Made by a program: the position numbers and the translations under genes. Shown in pieces: positions 33,375 to 46,459 of a stretch of DNA of 64,000 bases. Source of the DNA: Rusavskia elegans (Eukaryota > Ascomycota > Lecanoromycetes > Teloschistales > Teloschistaceae); NCBI GenBank assembly GCA_011316305.1, contig SAUG01000056.1, positions 62,001 through 126,000 of the forward strand, given 5' to 3'. Within the stretch, counting starts at the first letter, position 1, and each line of letters opens with the position of its first letter. The notes under the pieces were generated by a model. It had not been told where the DNA came from. It saw only the letters and a list, made by a program, of their open reading frames with translations, and did not search any database.

Positions 33375-35099
33375 TAGAATGGTCGTTATATCGGATTTCG
33401 AATCCGAGTTAAAAGAACCGATCCGATCCGAATCGGTTTCGATTTTTTTAGATATCGATCTAAATCGGTTTCGACTTTTTTAAATATTAATTTAATTCGG
33501 TTCCGAGTTTAATCTAGATTTCTAAATTTAATCCGCTATAACTACTAAATCGTAATATAAATATAAAATTTTAATATTAAAATATAATTTTTTTTCTATA
33601 TTAAAATAAATTAATATAGTATATTTTTTATTTAGTATTAATATAGTAGTATATATAGATAATATATTCTTTTTAGATTATTATTTTTTAATCTATTTAA
33701 TTAGTTAAATAGTTTAATATTTTCTTTTATATTTTTATTTTTATCTTTTTTTGTATTTTTATTATTATTAACTTTTACTTTCTTTTCTATATCTTTATTC
33801 TAACTATTAAAATTATTATTTCTAGCTAAACTTTTATAATCTCTAAATTTAGTATTTTCTTTTATAAAAAAGTATTTTTCTATTATCTAATCTTTTTTAT
33901 TAACTTTAATAATATTATCGCTATTTTTATTTTCTTTTTTATAAAGAAATTTAATATATTTATTAGCCGTATTTCCGCTATAACTAAATTTTCTAGTAAA
34001 TACCGTTTAGTTTTTTAAAGAATTCAAAATTCTAGTAGATTAAAGTTTTTAGAAGCCGATGTAGTAGATTATTTATTATTAGATAAAACTAATAACTATA
34101 ACTATATATTTTATTAAAATTACTTTATTTAAATCGTTAATAGTAATATTAAAATAGAAAAGATATTAGAAATAAAGATTTTTATACTAGATAGCTCTAT
34201 TTATATTTAATATACTATTTTAATAAATTACTTTTATTTATTTTTATTTTTTTTATTCGATAATTATTATTTTTTCTATATTTTCTTTAAAAACTTTAAT
34301 ATATAGATCGTTTTTATAGTATAAAACTATATATAGATTAGTCTTTAATATAGTATATATTACTCTATTATATTATTATAATTTTCTCTTTAAATTTAAT
34401 AGTCTATTTTTTAATTTCTAACGTTCTATTTTAATCTAGCCTTCGTTTCTATATCTATACTTTTCTAGAAATCTATTTTTTTAAAATTTTCAAAATATTT
34501 ATATATTATAATAAAGTTTATACTTTGTTTTTTCTAAAATTAATATTTAGTATCGGGCTACTTTTCACTATATTTATAGTTTATAACTAATTTAAATTTT
34601 ATAGATAATAATTTTAATTAAAATATAGTAGATAAATATAATTTATAGTTATAGAAATATCTAAAAATTCTATAAATTATAATAATAGAATATACTGGAA
34701 ATTTATAGAAATATATAGACTCGTTTAAAATTCTAACCTTCTAGCTATAATATAGCCGACGATTATCTAAATAATTTTATTTTATTTTTAATTTTCTATT
34801 TTTTAATAATTAACTATTATAATAAAATATTAATACACTATATACTATACTATTTTATATTTTATTCTAATATTAATCTTTTATTTCTTTAATTCGTTAT
34901 AGCGTAATATATATTACGTACGAATCTAAAAAGAGATAGTATATTAAAGTAATAAATTTATTTATATAATAATACTAAAAATATTTTAGATAAGATATTA
35001 ATTCCGTTTTATAGAAATATAGTAAAGATTCGAAGAAATAGAATCGAAAAAAAAAAAAAAAAAGGTAAAAGAGAATTTTATAATATTATAGTACTAGTA

Positions 35100-35509
35100 T
35101 ATAACGTCCCTATATATCAGAAGGCGTTACGTTCGAGCCTAGCTATAGCCGTAGACGTAGTACGAGCTACTAAATAGTAAGGGAATCCTAGCGTAGATTA
35201 TTATAACTAATCCTATAAAGCCGCAGAGGTATAGTTACGATATTATAAGATATCTTTATTATAAAGTAATTAAAAAGAGAATAGTAGAAACGTATTTAAT
35301 AATTATATTAACGACTAACGAAAGAAACTATCTATAGGAATAATAAGCGATATATATAGTAAAAATAGCCGTAAGAGCCGATAGATAGCTATCTATTAAA
35401 AGTCCCGTTTAGAGAGGCGGCTATAGCGGCTATAGGCGGCTATAGATAATTAGATTTATTTATTTAACTAATTCTTCTAGAGAACCTCTATAGAGTTATA
35501 AATATAATA
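35100..35509 (-). repeat. 3' LTR of the 35100-39069 element
   Basis: 410 bp; starts TATAACGTC (RIP form of TGTAACGTC). It shares the GGCGGCTATAGCGGCTATAG block with the other LTRs. On the - strand this is the downstream LTR. Confidence 0.9.
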
Positions 35510-38500
35510 CGGCCCTTTTTATATCGCTTTTCTAAATCTTTTTAGAGCCTTTTAGATATATTTAAGATATTTTCTAGGTTCCTAAATATTTTCTTTATTA
35601 AAAAATCTTTTCTATTTTACTAGGAATTTATCTGTCTCTTTTCTTTTATCTAGAATCTTTTTAACCTTATATTCCTTACGCTTCTAATAGTATTGATTTT
35701 TTACTAGTAGAATACGTTCCGGTACTTTCTTTAATAGGCTAATATAGAATTTAGAGAAGATTTCTATTATCGGGAGCTTTAAATATACTATTATTTCTTT
35801 AATATTTTAGACTTCGAAAGCTTCTATATACGGTTTATTAAGTTTCCTATCTATTAGATTTTTTATCGAGAATAATATTTTATCTCCCTTTTTAATATTA
35901 TAATACTTTCTTAATATATCTAATCTTTATTTAACTTTTTCTTTTACTATTTAAATTCTTATTTTTACTTTATCCTAGTTATTTTTTATATTTTTAATAA
36001 AGGATTATACCGCTAGGTTATTTATATCTAAATATACTTTTTTTCGGATACTTATATTATAGAGTAATTTATTAGACGTTATTTAGATATCTTTTTTATA
36101 TAATAAATTAATTACTATCTAGGCTATTAGGAAAAGTTAAATCTAATCTTTTCCTTCGTCCGAATAATAGATTCTAAAGTAAATTTCTAATATCTAATTT
36201 TTTTTTTCTATTTATCTATCGGTTTATAGGTAAAACGATATTAATATAGCCTATTCCGCGCCTACTACTTATATTAAACCTTTTATAAAATTTAAAATAA
36301 ATAATTTATTTCTATTTAAAATAATTTTTTTATAATTTTATTATCGTAAAATACCGTTCGTAGTAATATAAAGGCGAGCTATTCCGCCGTTATTATTATT
36401 TTATATAGTATAAACCTTACGTACTTTATAAATCTATTAATAATTATTATTATTATATTATACGATATTTATATATATAGATTAACCGATTCCGATAATC
36501 CGGTAATAAAATCTAATATAATTTATTTATAGAATATACTCGGCGTTTATATTAGCTAATATCTTCCTACTAGTATTTAATAACTTTTTTTTAATATTAT
36601 ATACTCCGGGTAGTTTTTAATAAATTCTTTAATATATTTTTTAAATACTGGAATATTAGTTTTTTTTTAAATTCTTTTTAGCGTTTTAGTAATTTCTTAA
36701 TATCCGGCTATTCTCGGGTTATATATTTGTCGAATTATTTTATTTACTTTTTTAGAGGCTTTAGCCCTTTTAAATATATTCCCTACTCTTTTTAAAAGAG
36801 GTCTAGATATTTTCTCGATAGTTTTATAATCTGTTTTTCTATATAATATATCTACGACCGTATTATTAGTACCTTTAATATATTTAATTTCGAAGTTATA
36901 GTAGGTTATTTCTTCTATCTATCTTATTTATTATTAATTATACTCTTTATCTACTAGTAGAGGTAAGAGATTCTTATAATTAGTATATACTACTATTTTA
37001 TAATTAGTTCCGCTTATATATATTTTCTAATATATAAAATTTATAATAATTACTAGTATTTCTTTATCTATTATTATATAGTTAACTTCTATTAAAGTTA
37101 ACTTTCTAGAGTAATATTCAAGTAGTTTTCCTTTCTAAAAAATATACGACTCTATTATTCGATCCGAAGTATCTATATAAAGGATAATCTATTTTTTAAA
37201 ATTAAAAATTACTAAAGCTTCTTCGGATACGAAGCTTTATTTAAGTTTTTTAATTACTTTATTCTAGATATATATCTACTAAAAAGGGATACCGTTCCGA
37301 AATAAATCTATAAATAGGACCGTTTTCTTTATATATCCTTCTATTATATTTTAATAGACTCCCGTAAATTCTAAAAAGCTTTAAATATCCTTTTTATTTT
37401 TCGGTATCGACTATTCGCGTATTATTTATAATTTATTCGCTTCTATAATAATATTCCCTAGCCGGATTATATTTCTAGGAAATATAACTTTATATATATA
37501 AAATTCTAACTTTTTTTCTTTAATTTTAAAATTATATTCCCGGATTTTTATAATATTTTATAAATATATTACGTATATTCTTCTTTTATTTCTAAAAAGA
37601 TTAGTACGTCGTTTATATATATTCTATAATAAAGATATTAAAATAGTTATATAATATTTTATTAACTACGTATTATAGGATTACTAATACGTTTATTAAT
37701 CCGAAAGATATAACTAAATATTTAAATAGCCTATATTTTATTCTAAATATAGTTTTCTATTTATCTCCGGCTTTAATTTATAATAGGCTAAAGGTATCTC
37801 TTAGATCGAGTTTTATAAAAAACTTTACCTTTCTAATTCTATTTTATAAATCTACTAAAAGCGATAGTAGGTATTTATTTTTTTATATTATTATATTAAG
37901 TCTTCTAAAATCGATATAAAGTTAAAAGTTACTATTCTTTTTAGAAATTAATATAACCGGTTATTCTATTCTCGATTTAGAATATTATATATATTTTCTT
38001 TAAAAATTATAATTAATATATTATTTTATTACTTTTAATTAATTATTATTTAATCTATAGATTTGCCTAGTCTTTAGCTTTTCTAGGTCTATTATAATAA
38101 TTTCGTAATTTTTCTAGATATAAACCGGTAAAGGTAGCTTTCCTTTCGGTTCCTTTAATACGTCCTGGAATTTTCTAAAAAATTATAGAATTTTATTTAT
38201 AGTAGCTAATCCTTCTTTAGTCTATTATTTCCGAATAAAGGTACTATTTATTTTCTATATTTTAGCCAGCCCTTTAGATATACTAAAAAAATAGTTTTTA
38301 ATTTTTATCTATATTATTTTTTAAACGATTTCTAGATTCTATAATATAAATTATAGAATATCTAAATATATATCCTTTTATATTTTTATAATATTAATAA
38401 TAATCCTTTTTTTATATCTATTACTTCGTATCTATAGAAGTTTAGTCTAATATTTAACTCTAATAAATTCTATTTTATTAATAGTTTTCTTAAAGTAGGG

Positions 38501-38659
38501 TTCTATTTTTTTAATTAAAAGGATATTAAACCTCTTTATATATTCTTCTAATATAATATTCTAAATAGCTTTTAAATCGACTAAAGCCTCTATAGGCCGT
38601 CTAAATAATATTAGTTAGATAAAAATTCGATTTTTATCTATCTTCCGGAGTCGTTAAAG

Positions 38660-39069
38660 TATAATATCCCTATATATTAGAGAGCGTTATATTCGAGTCT
38701 AGCTATAGCTATAGATATAGTATAAACTACTAAATAGTAAGGAAATCCTAGTATAGATTATTATAACTAATCCTATATAGCCGTAGAAGTATAGTTACGA
38801 TATTATAAAATATCTTTATTATAAGATAAATAAGAAGAGAATAATAGAGACGTATTTAATAATTATATTAACGACTAACGAGAGAAACTATCTATAGAAA
38901 TAACGAGCGATATATATAATAAAAGTAGCCGTAAAAGTTAATAAATAGCCGTCTACTAAAAATCCCGTTTAAAGGGGCGGCTATAGCGGCTATAGGCGGC
39001 TATAGATAATTAGGCTCGCTTATTTAACTAATTTTTCCAGAGAATTTCTATAAAATCGTAGACGTAATA
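38660..39069 (-). repeat. 5' LTR of the 35100-39069 element
   Basis: 410 bp, aligning with the other LTR without a length difference. It ends GACGTAATA (RIP form of GACGTAACA), then the TAGTA duplication. Confidence 0.9.
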
Positions 39070-39607
39070 TAGTAATACTTTAGAGTAATATATTTAAAAT
39101 AGTCTAGCTAAAAATCTACTAAAAGAAAAATAAATAGAATTCTAGAACTATTGTTTATTAAAAAATCTATAGATACTAGAAAAGTTTTAAATTTTTTATT
39201 TTTAAAATATCTTTCGCTAGATTATATTATATAATTTTTACCGATATTACTATTATATATATAAATGAAGGAATTAATAGATTATATAATATAATCTAGA
39301 TAATTTTATTAAATATAATAAAAGAATATATAATTATTTTTTTATTAAATAAATATATTACTTTACTATATTATTATATATATCCTACTATATCTCTTTT
39401 TTATAAATTTTTAACTAGCTATAATCTATACTAAATATTTTACTATTTAGTAAAAAGACGCCTAGTTTATTAAAAAGTTAATATAGAATCTAAAGATATA
39501 GCCGAAGATATAATAATAGTTAGTTAATAATAAATTCTAAAAAATTAAAAGTTTTAGAAAAAAAATATATATCTATAGAATTAATTAAAAAAAATATCAA
39601 TTATATA

Positions 39608-40031
39608 TATACGATTAATCATTCGGATTTTTGATTTTAGTCTTTTACGATTCTAACGCTAGAGGCGCTAAACCGATTAGATTACGTAATTATTTAATAT
39701 TCAAGTATTTTACCGAGAACTCGAATTAAAAATTCCCGAAGGAGCTAGATCTGGACTAAAACCCAGAGGGAAACCGTAATCTATTTAACTTTAATTAATT
39801 TAATTTCTTTCGATCGATCGGGCTAGGCCGGGACGATCTACTATCTAGTCTTTCTATATTTTAAACTCTATAAAAATCGACTAGGGTCGATAGAAAAAAT
39901 TCAAGTATTAGGATTAGCCTTCGAAGGATTCGAACCTCCGACCCGTAGATTAAATCCGTTAATTCCGAGATGGAGTGTTGGATCCGTTAGGCCTCCAGGT
40001 CACGCAGTATTGCCGCTGCGCCATCCAGGCC
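39608..40031 (-). mobile_element. tRNA-derived SINE, copy 1
   Basis: 424 bp between perfect 12-bp duplications ATCAATTATATA (39596-39607 and 40032-40043). The - strand begins GGCCTGGATGG and carries RNA polymerase III promoter boxes: A box TGGCGCAGCGG (40013-40023) and B box GGTTCGAATCC (39926-39936). The head resembles a tRNA D arm and T arm, but the box spacing is longer than in a tRNA and the ends do not pair, so it is a SINE head rather than a tRNA gene. The body (about 300 bp) is shared with copies 2 and 3. Confidence 0.85.
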
Positions 40032-40699
40032 ATCAATTATATAGTACCGATATATTAACTAGTATTAAATGAAATATATTACTATTTTATATTATCTACA
40101 ACTACTTTTTTAATCGACTATTTAATATAATTATAAATCGGATTAGATCGGATTTCTATTTATTTCTATTTTATAATCCGATTTAACTTTCGATTCTAAT
40201 ATTAGAAACCGACCTAAACTATTTAGTAGATCGGATTAAACCGATTCGTTAAAATTCGAATCGGGTTTTAAAAATATCGATAGAAATCTATACCGAAGTA
40301 ACCAGTCTATATATAAGTTTCAGGCATTTTAAATAGCTTATATTATAACGTTAGCGTAGAAAACTAATAGCCAATAGATAATCAACTATATTATCTAAAA
40401 CGAATAAACATTTCCGAAAATCTATATAGCGAGATTGTTATAGAAATTATATCTAAGATAGTCGTTGAAATAAAGTAAGATAATTATTTAAATAAAAAGT
40501 TTATATTATAATATATAACGTTTCTTAAAAATAGAAACATTTTATATATTTTAATAATTATATAAATTGAAATTTACGAATATTTTAATCGATTACGTTT
40601 ATATATTAATATAAACTAGTCTTTTAGATATTAAATAATATATTATAAATTAAAGCGATCTTCGTTTATATCGATTAATATATTAATTATTGTATTTTA

Positions 40700-41132
40700 T
40701 ATATACGATTTAATTTTTCAGATTTTTACTTTAAAATTTTATAATTTAATACTAGAAATACTAACCGACTTGATTACGTAATTTTTGAAAACTTGAATAT
40801 TTTACTAGAAATTCAATTTAAAACTTTCGAAAAAATAGATCTAAATTAAATCTTTTAAAAAAAAACTTTAATCTAATTAATCTTTTTTAAATTTAATACT
40901 ATTCGATCGATTTATATAATTACGATATAACCGATTATATAAATTTTCTATATAAAATTTCTATATAAAAATCGATTTAATCGATAGAAAAAATTTAAAT
41001 ATTAATTTGTTTTCGAAGAATTCGAACCTTCGATCTATCGTTTTCGGATTTAATTTTTAATTTCGAAAAATACTAGATGCGCTAGTATAGTCTATTAGAT
41101 TACGTTATTCTTATTACTACGCCATTCAAATC
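40700..41132 (-). mobile_element. tRNA-derived SINE, copy 2 (RIP-mutated)
   Basis: Aligns with copy 1 over its whole length, including a B-box remnant GGTTCGAATTC (41018-41028) and an altered A-box region (41113-41124). The ends are set by alignment; no clear target duplication was found. Confidence 0.75.
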
Positions 41133-41398
41133 AGCGGAGAATATTATATTTAAACGATAAACGAAAAATACTTTTACTATCATTTTATTATCAATAAAAA
41201 AAAAGAGTTTACAATAAATTCTACAAGAAATAATCGTACTAAAGTATTAGTATATTGAAATATTAATTAAAAAATTAAAAAGAAAAGGTATTTACTATAT
41301 AATTATAAACTTAAGCTAGTACGCTAGCGAACGTAGAAAAATCGTTATTAGATATTTTTTTATTTTCTAATATTATTCTAATATATACGAACAATTGA

Positions 41399-42355
41399 TC
41401 AAAATAACGCAGTAGCAAAGATTATATAATTTGATAATTTAACGGAGCTAGCGTTATTTAGAGTTAGCGGAGTTAAATCCGATTGGTCGAAGGTTCGAAT
41501 CCTTTAAAAACTAACTAATATTTAAGTTTTTTCTATCGATTAAAGTCGATTTTTATATAGAGTTCTATATAAAGAAAATATATAGTAAATCGTAGCGTAA
41601 TTATATCAAACGTTCGAATTAGAATTAAATTAATATAAAAAACAATTTACGATTTCTCTAATAGAATTTTAATCTAATCTAGCATCAGGGTTTTCGAAAA
41701 GTGACCCAGGGCGCCCGGGGCTGTTGAATTAGCTCGGGGGAGCCCCGGGCTTCTGATAGAACGCCCGGGACGTCCGGTACGCTCTAGGCTGCTCTAGTAG
41801 ATCCCTGGACCTCTAGAGCTGTATATATAGTTTATCTATATAGTATAATATAAAATTTTAGCATGTTCTAGCTATTATCTATATAGGCGGTATAATATAT
41901 ATACTAGTAACAGCGCTAGACTTTACGCGTATAAAAATCCTCGGTTTTATAGATTTTTCTAAATATCGATCTAGTTAGCGTTAATCGTTTATCCTATAAA
42001 ACGTTAGCGAGTAAACGCTACTAGCGTAGCTCTATAAAAACTTTTCTTTTAGACGGCGGTTAATATTATTAGCCGTTTAGAAGTTTTAGAGAGCCCGGGG
42101 CGCCCCGAGCGCTTCTAATAATTCCTCGGGCGTCCGGAACGCCCGGGAGCCGTTCGAGCCCGCAGAATCTCTACCAAAATTATAGGGCCCCTATAGCCAC
42201 TTTTCGAAAACCCTGATAAATGTTTTCGGAAATTCTAAATAGATTTTCGGTAAAATAGTTAAATTGTAAATAATTACGTAATCTAATAGATTAGTATTTC
42301 TAGTATTAAATTTTAAAAGATTAAAATTAAAAATTCGAATAATCAAATCGTATAA
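41399..42355 (+). mobile_element. tRNA-derived SINE, copy 3, interrupted
   Basis: Flanked by an 18-bp duplication ATATATACGAAC-A/G-ATTGA (41381-41398 and 42356-42373) with one difference. A box TAACGCAGTAG (41405-41415) and B box GGTTCGAATCC (41492-41502). Without the 530-bp insertion at 41686-42215 the element is 427 bp, against 424 bp for copy 1. Confidence 0.85.
41686..42215. mobile_element. GC-rich terminal-inverted-repeat element inside SINE copy 3
   Basis: 530 bp with perfect 18-bp inverted ends CAGGGTTTTCGAAAAGTG. CAGGG...CCCTG termini recall hAT elements, but the flanks (TCTAGCAT, ATAAATGT) do not give a clean 8-bp duplication. The interior holds GC-rich blocks (GGGCGCCCGGGG and inverted partners near 41710, 41765, 42090 and 42140) that keep CpA/TpG, in contrast to its surroundings. 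It has no coding capacity. Confidence 0.8.
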
Positions 42356-42373
42356 ATATATACGAACGATTGA

Positions 42374-45300
42374 ATATTTTTTTGCTTTATTAATATAATA
42401 TCGAAATGATCTATTATTTTAATATAGACAAAATACTAAAGCTAATAGATTATAATTATTAAAAGTAAAGTTATCAAACTTTTTATTTAAAATTATATCT
42501 ATAGTTTTTGATTTATTCAATTTTAGAAAATATAAAAACCAATATATCTAATATATAAACCTTTTATAATAATTTCTCTAATAGTTATAACAATTCTGAA
42601 ATGAATTCATATAATATAAAAAATTTATAAAAATATAAAACTACGCTATAAACATTTCTATAATAAATAGAAAAAGATCAAGGCTATAGTAAATATAATA
42701 GAATATATCTATAACAATCTTTCTAGCAATAAATCTAGTTTTTTTTTAAATTTATTAAAATTATTAATTAAAATCATTACGAATATTATAATCTAAAATC
42801 GTATTTATCGATTTCGCTAGAATTTTGAAAATAAAACGATAGGATAAAAAACTATTTATAGATTCTATATAGAGTTGAAATAAATATTATAATATCAATA
42901 AAAACTTTTAGAAATAGTTTTAAACTAAATATATTAAAGTTTTAAAAGCTAAAAATATTGGAAAATTTCGTAAAATTTTATTTTTATTATTAATAATATA
43001 GTTCGAACTCTTTTGTAATACTATAAACATATTTTTAATTTTATTATAGATCTTAAAAAATCATATTTCAAATTTATTAAAAAAATTTATTAAACTATTA
43101 ATTTATATAATATTAAAAGTTCTAACGTTTCTATTTTATATACTATTTTAAAATATACTAATGATAGAAGAAAAAAAAATCTTTTTTTAAAGTAATAATC
43201 TTTTTTTAAAGTAGTAATAAACCGCCGAAATATATTTATAACCCGGAATATTTCTAAAGAAACTATTTTTTATCGTAAAATATTATGGATAAAACTATAC
43301 GAAAAAGTCTACCAGCTTTGATTTTAATATATAAAAATAGAAAAGTTAAAAATAAATTAGATAGTAATAGAAAATGAAAAAAAAAAAATATAAAATCTAT
43401 ATTTAATACGTCAAAAAAATATATAAAGATAGTAATAATAATTAATAAAAGTAATCTAATATCTATTAGGCTTCTATTAGCTATAGTTTCAGAAACTTTA
43501 ATCGCTAATTCTATTTTTTATTTATTATAGATTTTCAAGAGCGGTTTAAAAATTGATCTCTATAATAATACTATAACCTATCGTTTCATTAAAGATCGAA
43601 ACAATACTAATAGTTTATATTTTATTCTAGATAAAAAATCTATATCTATTATTATATATACGAGTTTTATAAACGTTAAACGCGTTATAAAGGTTTTGGA
43701 AATAAATTTAAAACGTTTAAAAACAAAGCTCGCCGTCTAGTCGCTATAGTATTACTAGTATATCGAATTTCGAATTTTTTCTATTTTTTCCTTTTTTTTA
43801 TCACTAGATTATATTCCAGTTATTCTATATTATAAATTAGTTTTATAATTTATCTTTTATCTAGTCTATAATTTTATATTATTCTAAAAATACTATCGTT
43901 TTTCTAACTTTAATTTATTAATCTAACTGTTTTTAATTTAATATATATTGTTTATAATATAACTAAATCGATTTCAATATATAGTATTTATAGTAGCTAT
44001 AGATATAGTAAAGTTCTTTAGATAAATCTACTTTAAACTAGCGCTAGAATAAAGAAAAGCGATAATACGTTTTAAAATCTAAAGTTTATAGATGATATAG
44101 GTTAATTTAACTAGTTTAATATATCTATACTATTAACGCCCGATAAAGAAAATTTCGATTTATTTTCTACTATCTAGAAAATTTTATTAAAATTTTATAA
44201 CTATTTTATTATTAGTATATTACAAAACTATACTATTTCAGGCAGCTGAATTTATTAGTAATAGTTATCTAATAGTTAAATATACCGAAAATCTAATAGA
44301 AATACTTTTTTAAAAGTTTTTACTTTTTAAAATTCTAATCGGAGTAAATTATTAAATAGTAGTAATAATACGAGTATTACGAATAGTAGTAGAAATAATA
44401 GCGACAATTCTAATAAAGATAATAAAGAGTTTCGAGTTTTAGAAATTTAAATAGTAGTAAAAAAAATCTTTTTAAAAATATACTATAAATCAGAAATTTT
44501 CTATATAAAAGACCTATATTATAATTCTAGATATAGGTTTGTTTTTATTTAGGCTAGCTATTAAATATTTATAAATACTATTTATTTGGTTCATTTGTTT
44601 TGATTTTGATATCCGGGGAACCAGTGATTCGATGAGCAAATCAAGCTAAATACTATAAACTTTATTAAAATTAAAAATTAAATAGTCCGAAAAATACGAC
44701 GATAAAATGACTTTTAAAAAATACTATAAATAGATCGTTTTCTATAGAAATCAATTTTATAAATTCGACAATTATCTATTTATATCGATTAAATCCGATA
44801 GATTTAAGAGTTTATTAAAAGTAAGAAATTAAACCGAGGGATCGAACGTAAATTATCTATTATTAATAAAGATACTTTTAATAGTATTTTATAAAATAAA
44901 TTTAAATTTTTTTATTTAAATTTTATTATCGATTCTTGATTTCATTTATTATATATCGCTATGAAATATCGTTATATAATCTAGAATAAAGACTAGAATC
45001 TTCTAGAGTTTTATAAATCTTTTATATAATTAAAGGCCTAGCTATTCTTCTTATTAGAAAAATAGTATTCGATTTTTTTTTTAATTTATATAGAGTTATA
45101 AAATATCGTACGCGTTTAAAAACCGAAAATAAAAGACTTTTTTATATTAAATAGATGGTTAAAGCTATCTAATACAAAGATATAAATAAAATGACATTAA
45201 ACTAATAATAGAACTTTTCTATTAAAAAACCTAATCTACTTCCGTATAATAAAGGAAATTTTCGAAAATTCTTAAAACCGGAACCGGAAAGACCGATTAT

Positions 45301-45440
45301 AGAATAATTATAATAATATCGGTAGAAACGATATTTTTTATAATATTTTAAAATCTATTATAGACGTTATTATAATATATTAATCCCTTTTAGAAAGTTT
45401 TTATCTAAAGTTTTATTAAATTTATATATATATATATATT
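42374..45440. other. AT-rich RIP-mutated DNA, unassigned
   Basis: No gene. A short R1 right-end fragment lies at 44588-44662. The rest probably derives from old repeats that I could not match within the window. Confidence 0.5.
44588..44662 (-). repeat. R1 repeat family, short right-end fragment
   Basis: Matches the right ends of the other R1 copies in reverse (TTTGTTTTGATTTTGATATC, then GGGGAACCAGTGATTCGA). It is about 75 bp only. Confidence 0.65.
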
Positions 45441-45579
45441 TCATCAACGTTGTATACGGCAACGATCGATGTATTTTATATATAAAGAAGTTTCTACAGC
45501 TAAAGATATACAGTTCGTCAGGCAAGATTTACAGCGTTAATTATATTAACTATTTTTTACTTTATTCGATTACGAATTC

Positions 45580-46459
45580 TAGACTGGCTACTTCGGGTCG
45601 GGTTTCTGTTAGTACTTCGGAAACCCGACCCGAGTTTTAGTAAATTAATTTAACCCGACCCGCTAAACGATACGGGTCGGTTTCTGAAATTAGAACCGAA
45701 AGTCGGAATAGATTAAAAAATAGATATTAATAGAAATTTAACCCGATTTGTTAAATCTTCTATATATAGGGTAATACTATTATTATTATAATATAATATT
45801 ATAACTTTTATAATAAATAACTAAATAATTAATTAAAAAGTATAGATAATATATATAGATAATATATTTCCTTTTATTAAATTAAATTTTAATAGTTTGA
45901 TATTATTTTTTATACTAGAGTTATATTTTTATACTAGAGTTATATTATTAGACTATAGTTGTACTTTTATACTAGATTCTAGCGGTTTTAGTAGATAGAC
46001 TGGCCATTTCGGATTGAATTCAGATATCCGCTAAACCTTTTTAATAAATTATATAATAATATAATTTATTAATTAGTTTATTAGTTAATTATATATAAAA
46101 GTAATATTATTAGGTAATATAACTAATCTAACTAAAACATTTCTAGCTAGCGTGGTTAATTAATTAGAATTTTTTTAAATAAACCAGTATAATTTTGATA
46201 CTAGAGTTATACTTTTATATTAGAATTTAGCGCTAAGATTTCGTTTTAGCGGGTCGGATCGGGTTAGCTAACCCGAGTTTAAAACCCGACCGGATCGGAT
46301 TAGATCGAGTTAGCTAATCCGGATTTAAAATCCGACTCGACGGCCAGTCTATTAGTAGATTAAATCTAGAAACCAGGATTCGATCCGGAACCGAATCGGG
46401 TCGATATTTAAAAAAGTCGGAACCGACTCGGTTCGAATCCCGATCCGACGGCCAGTCTA
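45580..46459 (+). mobile_element. TAGACTGG element 2, short form, itself interrupted
   Basis: TAGACTGG to CCAGTCTA with a perfect 8-bp duplication ACGAATTC (45572-45579 and 46460-46467). Net length is 516 bp once element 3 and its duplication are removed. Subterminal GGGTCGGGT/ACCCGACCC motifs recur in both halves. Confidence 0.95.
45996..46351 (+). mobile_element. TAGACTGG element 3, 356-bp form nested in element 2
   Basis: Ends TAGACTGGCC and GGCCAGTCTA with a perfect 8-bp duplication TTAGTAGA (45988-45995 and 46352-46359). Confidence 0.95.

Larger units (their letters stand above)
35100..39069 (-). mobile_element. Ty3/gypsy LTR retrotransposon, complete ends, no recognisable gag
   Basis: LTRs at 35100-35509 and 38660-39069 (410 bp each) with a 5-bp duplication TAGTA at 35095-35099 and 39070-39074. 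The 3.15-kb interior on the - strand holds reverse transcriptase (LCIDFRRLN near 37900; the catalytic YIDD reads YIND near 37610), RNase H and integrase (a TDG-Q-type block near 36220). No gag is visible and the interior is short for a full element, so it is a deletion form or relies on a gag-bearing relative such as 3741-6532. RIP stops are everywhere. It sits inside TAGACTGG element 1. Confidence 0.9.
33375..40309 (-). mobile_element. TAGACTGG element 1, long form, split by two later insertions
   Basis: Ends TAGAATGG (33375) and CCAGTCTA (40309), flanked by TATATAAA (33367-33374) and TATATAAG (40310-40317), an 8-bp duplication with one G-to-A difference. Removing the LTR element (35100-39069 plus its 5-bp duplication) and the SINE (39608-40031 plus 12 bp) leaves about 2.52 kb, matching the 2.4-kb copy at 54031-56437. 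Its inner sequence (33740-34080) is the reverse complement of about 55750-56200 there. Short inverted ends with 8-bp duplications are typical of hAT transposons. No transposase was recognised. Confidence 0.85.

Noticed and set aside
39926..40023. A tRNA gene on the - strand (A and B boxes present)
   Set aside because: The acceptor arms do not pair, the box spacing is too long, and the same head is followed by the same body in other copies with target duplications; it is a SINE head.
41686..42215. Calling the GC-rich element a hAT with an 8-bp duplication
   Set aside because: The flanking octamers differ at several positions, two of them not explained by RIP.
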